A stretch of 23,252 nucleotides of DNA from IMG/VR virus record IMGVR_UViG_3300035670_001275, positions 1 through 23,252 of that record; one strand, 5' to 3'. Both the position numbers and the translations under genes were made by a program. Each line of letters opens with the position of its first letter. Positions within the stretch are counted from its first letter, which is position 1. Below the pieces are notes generated by a model. It was not told the origin of the DNA, did not search any database, and saw only the letters and a list, made by a program, of their open reading frames with translations. The stretch is from a virus. Shown piece after piece: positions 18,801 to 23,252 of this stretch.

Positions 18801-18884
18801 ACACAAAGTGAAACCCCTACACCTACACCTACGGTAACTGAAACTCCGACTCAAACACCTACGGTGTCCACAAGTTCGACTTAA
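15807..18884 (+). CDS. Large modular tail fibre / adhesin with Cys-rich modules, seven SprB-like repeats and Thr-Pro linkers
   Basis: The likely start is the ATG at 15807, overlapping the previous stop (TAATG). A TTG nine bases upstream is in frame but less likely. The product is ~1025 aa. Residues 1-~165 hold two Cys-rich modules (CC...CY...CDDC, then CC...CW...CAFC). After another Cys-containing domain comes a first Thr/Pro linker (~260-290). Next are about seven repeats of ~70-80 aa with the SprB pattern: Cys, Asn/Asp-Gly, GG..PY.Y.W, a GL..G.Y.VT..D..GC close. A separate ~120-aa domain (18405-18767) and a Thr/Pro tail ending in STSST follow. SprB repeats are known from a Bacteroidota gliding adhesin. 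In a phage virion such repeats most likely build a long flexible fibre that binds the host surface. No signal peptide is visible. A receptor-binding role is inferred. Confidence 0.85.
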   Translation: MPSSNSVYLVCCYDATRSFLAPNPTVNGTPNSSFVPGNTYVGQDSINGNICYSASSTPVGTVYNLQQTSYTSTIDCDDCQLSYGSYCPVVVTFADAILVNCCDPTETLDARVPNTYTPGVQAIRYDDKCWTVQSFGGSGGVELYGGYDGCAFCVGQFPCCDCVQMNLGSALFTFADGGNIFVDYVACNGDSETYTGTSIDNIFNICHQSGTTLTTYFTVASTPFSTTTYPYDPLFIGPPNGEISATTVDVCSGEPCGPLPSATPTPTPTITPTPTLTVTPTITPTPTRTLPFLPSELEYTLSVTGTCTSPTGAICVTPSGGVPPYTVEWLSPALGFGLCKTGLTAGNYQIKLTDSTSPVNQTIYISATVGGSMTMGISNVTDTTCGLDNGSAVVYSVSSNSNVTYYLYSGSSVLNSVTTTNNIASFNQLAPGTYYVYGVGVDGCTATTANFVVNDSDPLDFGFWVVNDTQCLSPSGKLFITGLTGNAPYTYLWSNLETTSSITGLSFGSYSVTVTDSQGCEVTKSALVDYVPGLGLGAWSGESPTCFNADGSLTLTITGGTGPYFYSGSNGTTIVTYATAYTFTNLAAGSFFVEVTDAALCKQLFSTTLITPTSFYDVDAVVTNSTCSSTNGSLNVSLQGGSPPYTYSLSSLTSSVSATTNSTQYIFGGLANGTYQLTITDGGECTYDTLVTINSTDLFTVTPSATTASCGLSNGELTLFATTGGTLPYTYTLDNGQSLTTTNLSATFSLLPSGPYQYYVTDAGGCTVSGNTSVGDISPLNFSLFPTQPLYPSTTGSISVLISQGQPPFSFTWSSNVPGNPQSIYVTGLTADTYTLTIVDDNGCVQTRSTVIEPAGFQQTYQTYTMCESDFVFTSATRRTMLDMVYEGFVDLTAPETGCTLSSMTFTIEVEVSGNTYSDTFFTGYTLTDIPTDTQYFTAVENLLTGITGVSQVIIDPVTSQVSIFTEGELANKPVVIDLIIDYVILCPTPCPTPTVTPTQSETPTPTPTVTETPTQTPTVSTSST
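15825..16295 (+). repeat. Two Cys-rich CC...C[YW]...CxxC modules
   Basis: Module A (about 15825-16074) reads VCCYD, then NICYS, DCDDC and YCP. Module B (about 16102-16295) reads NCCDP, then DKCWT, GCAFC and PCCDC. Both share a Cys-Cys pair, a Cys followed by an aromatic, a CxxC and a final Cys. Three further copies lie in the next gene (20164-20872). Confidence 0.65.
16587..16677 (+). repeat. Thr-Pro-rich linker, first tract of the SprB adhesin
   Basis: About 30 residues of TPTPT / TVTPTIT type, coded by ACN-CCN steps with mixed third positions. It joins the Cys-rich head to the SprB-like repeats. It is likely a stiff, extended spacer. Confidence 0.85.
16700..18375 (+). repeat. Seven tandem SprB-like repeats (protein-level)
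   Basis: Seven units of about 70-80 residues can be laid out, each with an early Cys ([53 protein letters not shown]; the last unit has PLYPSTTG with the Cys lost). Most then have a G..PY/PF.Y core, and the close is a D..GC-like turn (DSQGC, DAGGC, DDNGC). Units 1 and 4 deviate at the closing turn. The DNA copies are well diverged, so these are old protein repeats rather than recent tandem duplications. Confidence 0.8.
18405..18767 (+). other. C-terminal domain of the SprB adhesin, apparently shared with the 984-aa wedge-like protein
   Basis: This ~120-aa domain begins at [20 protein letters not shown], contains [20 protein letters not shown] and IPTDTQY, and ends IDYVILC before the terminal Thr/Pro tract. 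It aligns by eye with the last ~110 residues of the preceding protein (15460-15804). Confidence 0.6.
18768..18881 (+). repeat. Thr-Pro-rich C-terminal tract of the SprB adhesin
   Basis: About 38 residues of [12 protein letters not shown] / ETPTQTP type ending the protein. The same vocabulary (SETPT, TQTPT) opens the stalk of the next gene, so the two genes share low-complexity sequence across their boundary. Confidence 0.85.
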
Positions 18885-18886
18885 AA

Positions 18887-18897
18887 AATATATTTAT
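18887..18897 (+). promoter_or_regulatory. Putative promoter-like motif AATATATTTAT in the 17-nt gap before the Thr-Pro stalk gene
   Basis: Identical to the 11-mer at 981-991. It fills most of the 17-nt gap and ends 4 nt before the ATG at 18902, close to the 5-nt spacing at the gp25-like gene. Confidence 0.4.
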
Positions 18898-18901
18898 TGT
18901 A

Positions 18902-20875
18902 ATGCCATCACAAATTCAAATAACAAGTTTCACTGGAGCCTTACCCGCTCAAGTTTTTGTTGCTGATGTGTATGGTAATAACAGTAGTTTTTTGGGAACA
19001 TTGACTGTTCCTGTTCCACCGACAGTTTATTTTACGTTACCTTCTATATTTGATTTTGCTCCTGCGGTGATGATCACTTTGATTGATGCAAATGGTTGTG
19101 AAGAATTTACAATTGATGAATGTTTGGTTGTATTCCCTTCACCGACTCCAACACCATCAATTACTCCAACTGTAACACCAACAATAAGTGAGACGCCAAC
19201 TCAAACTCCGACACCAACTATTTCTGAGACTCCAACACAAACTCCGAGTGTTACACCTACGGAAACACCGACTCAAACTCCGAGTGTAACTCCATCGCCT
19301 GATCCGTCTCAAACACCTACTCCTACAGTTACACCAACTGTAACTGATACTCCGACGCAGACTCCGACACCAACTATTTCTGAAACACCTACTCAGACTC
19401 CAACGCCTACTGAAACTCCGACACCAACCATTTCAGAGACGCCAACCCAAACTCCTTCAGTTACACCATCTTCGGATCCGACTCAGACTCCAACTCAGAG
19501 TGTGACTCAAACTCCTACACCAACAATTTCTGAATCACCAACACCAACTGTAACACCAACTGTTTCTGAAACTCCGACTCAGACGCCAACTCCAACAATT
19601 TCGGAGACACCAACTCAGACGCCTTCTGTTACACCTACAAGTGATCCGACACAAACTCCAACTCAGAGTGTAACACAGACTCCGACACCAACAATAAGTG
19701 AGAGTGCAACTCCGACGCCTACAATCAGTGAAAGTTCAACTCCAACACCGACACCAACAATAAGTGAGAGTGCAACTCCAACGCCTACACCAACAATAAG
19801 TGAGAGTGCTACTCCTACACCAACAGTTACACCTTCTTCGGATCCAACACAGACACCGACCGTAAGTGTTACACAAACACCAACACCTACTATTAGTGAA
19901 AGTGCAACTCCAACGATTACACCTACCATCACGGTTACGCCTACTATCAGTGAGTCATCGACACCTACACCAACACCTACTATTAGTGAAAGTGCAACCC
20001 CAACCCCTACACCTACAATCACGGTAACTCCTACGATTAGTGTTACTCCGACTATATCTGTAACTCCTACAATTTCTGTTACACCTACCATTAGTCCTGC
20101 GGTTTCGCCTACGCCAACACCAACTACAAGTACTAACTATTCCTATTACATAATGACATTAACTGATTGTTGTACCGGTATTGGATATGAGAATGTAAAA
20201 ATCAAGACACTGGTTGGTGCTGGGGCGGGACCAGGTAAGATAATATTGGCTGATATTGGAAATGGATTTGGTCTATCATGTTTTGTAATTGGAAGTCAAA
20301 CTAACAACACCGCAACAACTTCTGTCACAGCTCAAGCGGTTTACAGTGATTGTCCAACATGTTTGTCAAGTGGATCAATCACATGTCCTGACATTAGAAG
20401 ATTACAAGATTGTTGTGATAATTCTATTGCTTGGTACGCATATATACCTAATAGTCTTTCTTCAGGTACTATCATCTCTTCAACAGGAAGATGTTATTCC
20501 ATTGGAGCAATATTTACGGGTGTGACACCAAACGTACAATTTGCATCGTTGTATTCGACAGGTGCGAATGATTGTGTGGCTTGTAATGCTGCAAATCCAT
20601 GTCCTACACCAACTCCAACTGTAACTCCAACAACTACCCTGACACCAACACCGACAATTAGTCCTGCGGTTGTTTCTTACTTGGCACAACCTGTAAATGT
20701 AAGCTGTTCCTTTACGGCAGGACCAATTACATTCTTGAGTACTTCTAATCCAGCTGTGGGTGAATATTTCAAAAACGGAGCTACTTGTTATAAGGTTGTA
20801 AGTGGAACTCCATTTAGTCCCTCGTTCACTTATAACGGGACTTATCAAAATGATTGTTCATTCTGTTTCACTTAA
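18902..20875 (+). CDS. Modular fibre protein with a ~330-aa Thr/Pro stalk and three Cys-rich modules
   Basis: The 657-aa protein has an N-terminal beta domain (~1-78; IQITSFTG, a [10 protein letters not shown] turn and an IDANGCEEF close). A very long Thr/Pro/Ser/Glu stalk (~79-410) follows, with recurring phrases such as [17 protein letters not shown] and SDPTQTPT. Residues ~415-657 contain three Cys-rich modules (DCC...CF...CPTC...CP; DCC...CY...CVAC...CP; and a variant SCS...CY...CSFC) split by a short second Thr/Pro linker. No signal peptide or membrane helix is visible. Stalk plus distal Cys-rich domains suggest an extended fibre whose tips bind host surface or other fibre proteins. I do not recognise the Cys-rich family by name. 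The ATG has no Shine-Dalgarno. The next gene is 72 nt away. Confidence 0.83.
   Translation: MPSQIQITSFTGALPAQVFVADVYGNNSSFLGTLTVPVPPTVYFTLPSIFDFAPAVMITLIDANGCEEFTIDECLVVFPSPTPTPSITPTVTPTISETPTQTPTPTISETPTQTPSVTPTETPTQTPSVTPSPDPSQTPTPTVTPTVTDTPTQTPTPTISETPTQTPTPTETPTPTISETPTQTPSVTPSSDPTQTPTQSVTQTPTPTISESPTPTVTPTVSETPTQTPTPTISETPTQTPSVTPTSDPTQTPTQSVTQTPTPTISESATPTPTISESSTPTPTPTISESATPTPTPTISESATPTPTVTPSSDPTQTPTVSVTQTPTPTISESATPTITPTITVTPTISESSTPTPTPTISESATPTPTPTITVTPTISVTPTISVTPTISVTPTISPAVSPTPTPTTSTNYSYYIMTLTDCCTGIGYENVKIKTLVGAGAGPGKIILADIGNGFGLSCFVIGSQTNNTATTSVTAQAVYSDCPTCLSSGSITCPDIRRLQDCCDNSIAWYAYIPNSLSSGTIISSTGRCYSIGAIFTGVTPNVQFASLYSTGANDCVACNAANPCPTPTPTVTPTTTLTPTPTISPAVVSYLAQPVNVSCSFTAGPITFLSTSNPAVGEYFKNGATCYKVVSGTPFSPSFTYNGTYQNDCSFCFT
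19136..20132 (+). repeat. Long Thr-Pro-Ser-Glu low-complexity stalk (~332 aa)
   Basis: Almost every second residue is Pro or Thr. Higher-order phrases repeat: the block [20 protein letters not shown] occurs three times (about 19472-19536, 19640-19705 and 19837-19902), with many synonymous differences, including Ser coded by TCN in one copy and AGY in another. The tract ends with four or five TISVTP units. Long antisense open frames here are artefacts of composition. Confidence 0.92.
20164..20872 (+). repeat. Three Cys-rich modules of the stalk protein
   Basis: Module C (about 20164-20392) has DCCTG, LSCFV, DCPTC and ITCPD. Module D (about 20403-20606) has DCCDN, GRCYS, DCVAC and NPCP. Module E (about 20698-20872) has SCSF, ATCYK and DCSFC at the protein end. 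All keep the CxxC and the Cys-aromatic. C and D also keep the Cys-Cys pair. They match modules A and B in the preceding gene. Confidence 0.68.
20602..20668 (+). repeat. Short Thr-Pro linker between Cys-rich modules D and E
   Basis: About 22 residues ([20 protein letters not shown]) join the fourth and fifth Cys-rich modules. The linker ends in SPAV, the same close as the end of the long stalk. Confidence 0.85.
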
Positions 20876-20888
20876 TTTAGAAATTTTC

Positions 20889-20908
20889 TAATCCTTACGG
20901 ATTATTTT
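20889..20908 (+). terminator. Weak terminator-like hairpin after the stalk gene
   Basis: TAATCC (20889-20894) pairs with GGATTA (20899-20904) around a TTAC loop and is followed by TTTT. The stem is only 6 bp, so termination would be weak. It lies 13 nt after the stop at 20875. Confidence 0.5.
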
Positions 20909-20917
20909 AAAAAAAAC

Positions 20918-20928
20918 AAACTATTTAT
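20918..20928 (+). promoter_or_regulatory. Putative promoter-like motif AAACTATTTAT upstream of the 350-aa gene
   Basis: Identical to the 11-mer at 3351-3361, with nearly the same spacing to the start (19 versus 18 nt). It follows a weak terminator-like hairpin, as expected for a new transcription start. Confidence 0.42.
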
Positions 20929-20931
20929 GAA

Positions 20932-20945
20932 ATGAAATATTTCAT
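20932..20945. repeat. 14-bp perfect palindrome between promoter-like motif and start codon
   Basis: ATGAAATATTTCAT is a perfect 14-bp palindrome ending 2 nt before the ATG at 20948. It could be an operator or an RNA hairpin affecting initiation. It also contains an out-of-frame ATG. Confidence 0.5.
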
Positions 20946-20947
20946 AC

Positions 20948-22000
20948 ATGGCTTGTACTTGCAAAAAACACACATTACAAAATATCACATCTAAAATTGC
21001 GGTTGTTACCTACAATAGATGTTCTGATAATGCTTTTATTGACGAGCAATACATACAACCTGGTGCCACAGTTAATCTTTATTACGTAAATGACACTTAC
21101 TACACAGCATATGGAAATGCTTTAGTAACGGTGGCGATTGAAAACTGGCCGGCAGGTTGTGATATTACTCCGACACCGACTCCGAGTGTTACAATGACAG
21201 TAACACCAACGTCATCAACAGGTGCCCCAACTCCAACCCCAACGTCGTCGGAGACTCCAACACCAACTCCTACATTGACACAAACACCAACGGTAACCCC
21301 TACGGTGACACCAACAACAGGAGTTACAACAACACCGACACCAACATTGACATCAACACCAACATTGACACCTAGTTCAACAGTTGCTGGCCCACCAGCA
21401 TTGATTTTCATCGAATCTTCAGATGATGCGGTAAATCCTGCGGCTAGTCCAAACACGGATATTTTGGCTTACATGATCTCAACTGGTGCGACAACTTGGT
21501 TCGGTTTCCAAGTTTCAGGTATTCCGAATTTCGGAGATGCGAATCAGGTGGCGGATTTCTTGTTGTGGATGGATTGGCCAGGTTTCGTAAATGGTACGAC
21601 AAATAATACCAATGGAACATTGACGGCAAACATCCCTCAAGTTTCAGGTGGTTTAGATTCCTATGGTAATGTAATCGATGCGTTTACTTTCATAACAACA
21701 GAAGTACCTGCAGGTTCTGTTACAGGTAGTATCTATTACATCGTATTAGCACCACTTACTCAAACTAATAGTCAGATTTATTCACAAATAGCGATTGATT
21801 ATAACAACTCACCTCAATCCATGATTTCGTACAATACAGAATCTTCATTGAGATCAACTAACATAGTTTACTCAGGACCTAACTGGGAAAACACTACATA
21901 CAGAGTCTACACTCAATCTCCGAACAATGGATTTACAAACGGTTCACCTGGAGTTACGGACTCAACCAATAATTACTTCAAAGGTAGCACCCTAATCTAA
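20948..22000 (+). CDS. Modular fibre protein: small Cys-containing head, Thr/Pro linker, C-terminal globular domain
   Basis: The 350-aa protein begins with a compact domain (~1-72) that starts MACTCKKHTLQNIT and includes YNRCSDNAF, an IQPGATVNLYYVNDTYY strand pair and an AGCDI end. A Thr/Pro linker of ~73 residues (21167-21384) follows. The C-terminal ~205 residues (from ~PPALIFIESS) form a beta-rich, Cys-free domain with WFGFQVSGIPNFGD, FLLWMDWPGF and NGSPGVTDSTNNYFKGSTL. I do not recognise either folded domain by name. The layout (small head, stiff spacer, larger domain) fits a short tail spike or fibre, or a linker joining the baseplate to a receptor-binding domain. The gap upstream holds a weak terminator, the AAACTATTTAT motif and a palindrome, so it may be separately transcribed. 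There is no Shine-Dalgarno before the ATG. Confidence 0.83.
   Translation: MACTCKKHTLQNITSKIAVVTYNRCSDNAFIDEQYIQPGATVNLYYVNDTYYTAYGNALVTVAIENWPAGCDITPTPTPSVTMTVTPTSSTGAPTPTPTSSETPTPTPTLTQTPTVTPTVTPTTGVTTTPTPTLTSTPTLTPSSTVAGPPALIFIESSDDAVNPAASPNTDILAYMISTGATTWFGFQVSGIPNFGDANQVADFLLWMDWPGFVNGTTNNTNGTLTANIPQVSGGLDSYGNVIDAFTFITTEVPAGSVTGSIYYIVLAPLTQTNSQIYSQIAIDYNNSPQSMISYNTESSLRSTNIVYSGPNWENTTYRVYTQSPNNGFTNGSPGVTDSTNNYFKGSTLI
21167..21384 (+). repeat. Thr-Pro-rich linker of the 350-aa fibre protein
   Basis: About 73 residues of TPTPTPSVTMTVTPT / [15 protein letters not shown] type, the fifth Thr/Pro tract in the window. It separates the N-terminal head from the C-terminal domain. Confidence 0.88.
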
Positions 22001-22011
22001 ATAATACAAAA

Positions 22012-23252
22012 ATGAGCGTTCCCTACAAAAACCCAATATCAGGATTATTTGTCTCCTCACCGTCCTCGGTGAACCCAACATCAACTTTCGGAACAAACTT
22101 CAGTGTTCTCCAAATTGGTGGATACATGGAAGTTTACAACTTAACTGACCTCCAATATTCTACATTTGGAAATACAGGTAATATCGAAAATTCAGGAAAT
22201 ACAATTCCTGTTACACTTTATGTAAGACAAGCACCAACAATCTCAGACCGATTGACATTGAACAGTGATGCAATATCAACAGGTCGTAGAAGACTTGGTA
22301 TGTTGGTATACGTTCATGAAACTAACCTAACTTACCAATTTCAAATTGATGATTATCAAACATTGTGGGACAATGCAGTTGCTGCGAATTGTATCAGCAC
22401 TGGATCGACATCATATTCTGTATTCAACAGAATTGGTGGCGTAGAACAAGCTGCGGGACAATCATTTATAGATGCTTGGACAGGATCAACAATTGAAGGT
22501 ATAAGTGGTACTTCAAGAAATGATGCTCGTTGGAGAATATTTTACGGAAGTGATACGAGAATTACGGGTGGAACTTTCGACGAATCGACCGCAACTTTAG
22601 ATTTATTCGATAGTTCAGGAAATACTATTAGTGTTACGGGTGTAACAGGTGTAGAAATAACAGGTGGTACTTACAACTCAGGTACAACTTCGATTGAATT
22701 ATATAACTCAACTGGAGGTACGGTAACCATTTCAGGTTTTACAGGTGCTTCGGGTTCTTCAGGAACTAGTGGTACTTCAGGGCAAGACGGAACATCAGGT
22801 ACATCAGGTACAAATGGGTCAAGTGGTTCTTCAGGTACTTCAGGAACAAATGGATCGAGCGGTTCGTCAGGTACGTCAGGCTCGAGTGGAAGTTCAGGTT
22901 CATCAGGTACATCAGGACAAGACGGAACTTCGGGTTCTTCAGGTACTTCAGGACAAGACGGAACCTCGGGTTCTTCAGGTACCTCAGGAACAAATGGATC
23001 AAGCGGTTCTTCAGGTACCTCAGGTACGAATGGTTCTAGCGGTTCTTCTGGTACTTCAGGTACAAATGGTTCAAGTGGAAGTTCAGGTTCATCCGGTACA
23101 TCAGGACAAGATGGAACTTCGGGTTCTTCAGGTTCTTCAGGCACATCAGGACAAGATGGAACTTCAGGTTCTTCAGGTTCATCAGGTACCTCTGGTACAA
23201 ACGGATCGAGTGGTTCTTCAGGTACCTCAGGTACAAACGGATCGAGTGGTTC
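22012..23252 (+). CDS. Tail fibre-like protein with a collagen-like Gly-X-Y tract (3' truncated by window edge)
   Basis: The frame opens at ATG 22012, 11 nt after the previous stop, behind the A-rich leader ATAATACAAAA. It stays open to the window end (413 full codons). The N-terminal ~190 residues are a beta-rich domain with MEVYNLTDLQYSTFGNTGNI, VTLYVRQAPTISDRLTLNSD, RIGGVEQAAGQSFIDAW and SRNDARWRIFYGSDT, which I cannot assign to a named family. Two short beta-hairpin repeats follow: ITGGTFDESTATLDLFDSSG and ITGGTYNSGTTSIELYNSTG (~190-240), a motif style common in phage fibres. From residue 242 an unbroken Gly-X-Y tract runs off the window. Phage collagen-like proteins normally form trimeric fibre shafts. 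The receptor-binding tip or a further domain probably lies beyond the edge. The long proline-rich antisense frames here are composition artefacts. Confidence 0.88.
   Translation, partial: MSVPYKNPISGLFVSSPSSVNPTSTFGTNFSVLQIGGYMEVYNLTDLQYSTFGNTGNIENSGNTIPVTLYVRQAPTISDRLTLNSDAISTGRRRLGMLVYVHETNLTYQFQIDDYQTLWDNAVAANCISTGSTSYSVFNRIGGVEQAAGQSFIDAWTGSTIEGISGTSRNDARWRIFYGSDTRITGGTFDESTATLDLFDSSGNTISVTGVTGVEITGGTYNSGTTSIELYNSTGGTVTISGFTGASGSSGTSGTSGQDGTSGTSGTNGSSGSSGTSGTNGSSGSSGTSGSSGSSGSSGTSGQDGTSGSSGTSGQDGTSGSSGTSGTNGSSGSSGTSGTNGSSGSSGTSGTNGSSGSSGSSGTSGQDGTSGSSGSSGTSGQDGTSGSSGSSGTSGTNGSSGSSGTSGTNGSSG
22735..23252 (+). repeat. Collagen-like Gly-X-Y tract built from four triplets (GSS, GTS, GQD, GTN)
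   Basis: Starting at GFT GAS, every following triplet to the window end is GSS, GTS, GQD or GTN: about 57 triplets without a break and without a single proline. In this stretch GQD is always between two GTS, and GTN is always preceded by GTS and followed by GSS, which gives 12-residue units such as GTS-GTN-GSS-GSS and GTS-GQD-GTS-GSS. Codons vary freely between copies (Ser as TCA, TCT, TCG, TCC, AGT, AGC). Confidence 0.95.

Noticed and set aside
19663-20091. Antisense VGVGVGV-type open frame (and similar ones at 16496-16756 and 21100-21456)
   Set aside because: Reading Thr/Pro codons on the other strand yields Val/Gly repeats without stops. No start context or conserved domain supports them.
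20932-20994. Small out-of-frame ORF (20 codons) starting in the palindrome before the 350-aa gene
   Set aside because: Its coding span overlaps the better-supported gene in another frame, and nothing in its sequence is distinctive. The ATG arises from the palindrome.
22671-23144. Long antisense open frame rich in Pro, Glu and Val
   Set aside because: It is the reverse complement of the Gly-X-Y repeat: TCA/GGT-type codons read backwards give TGA-free Pro/Glu/Val codons. The + strand frame is longer, has a folded N-terminal domain and continues past the edge.
22750-23252. Repeat array considered as a CRISPR or DNA-level satellite
   Set aside because: Repeats are in frame, vary at third codon positions and keep a Gly-X-Y protein pattern with no uniform spacers, so they are coding repeats.

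Overview
This window looks like part of a tailed, contractile-tail (myovirus, T4-superfamily-like) phage genome. It is AT-rich, every credible gene lies on the + strand, and gene packing is very tight. The left end carries the 3' part of a class I ribonucleotide reductase large subunit (nrdA-like). A strong intrinsic terminator closes that gene. The rest is virion structural genes: a baseplate block followed by a host-recognition (fibre/adhesin) block.

Baseplate block (997-15807). A gp25-like wedge protein is followed 4 nt later by a gp6/baseplate-J-like wedge protein, the T4 order. After a 75-nt gap with a palindrome comes a string of genes joined by overlaps or gaps of 1-14 nt. The first encodes a 1661-aa protein with an N-terminal carboxypeptidase-regulatory-like fold and an internal strongly hydrophobic segment. 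It is followed by proteins of 576 and 260 aa that I do not recognise, a 359-aa protein with a PKD-like domain, an unrecognised 302-aa protein, and a 984-aa protein with a P2-gpI/T4-gp7-like 'KSKGT' segment.

Host-recognition block (15807-end). Four consecutive genes encode repeat-rich surface proteins. The first has Cys-rich modules, seven SprB-like repeats and Thr/Pro linkers. The second has a 330-aa Thr/Pro stalk and three more Cys-rich modules. The third has a small head, a Thr/Pro linker and a C-terminal domain. The fourth runs off the right edge and ends in an uninterrupted collagen-like Gly-X-Y tract made almost only of four triplets.

Host inference. The SprB-like repeats (known from Bacteroidota gliding adhesins), the PKD-like domain and the almost complete lack of Shine-Dalgarno sequences in front of A/T-rich starts all suggest a Bacteroidota host, probably a flavobacterium-like one. 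This is inference. No integrase, tRNA, CRISPR array or insertion sequence was seen.

The most interesting signals are: (i) a Cys-rich CC...C[YWF]...CxxC module repeated five times across two adjacent fibre genes; (ii) a C-terminal domain apparently shared by the 984-aa wedge-like protein and the neighbouring SprB adhesin; (iii) a TATTTAT-core motif in all four intergenic gaps longer than 15 nt; (iv) the four-triplet 'grammar' of the collagen-like tract.
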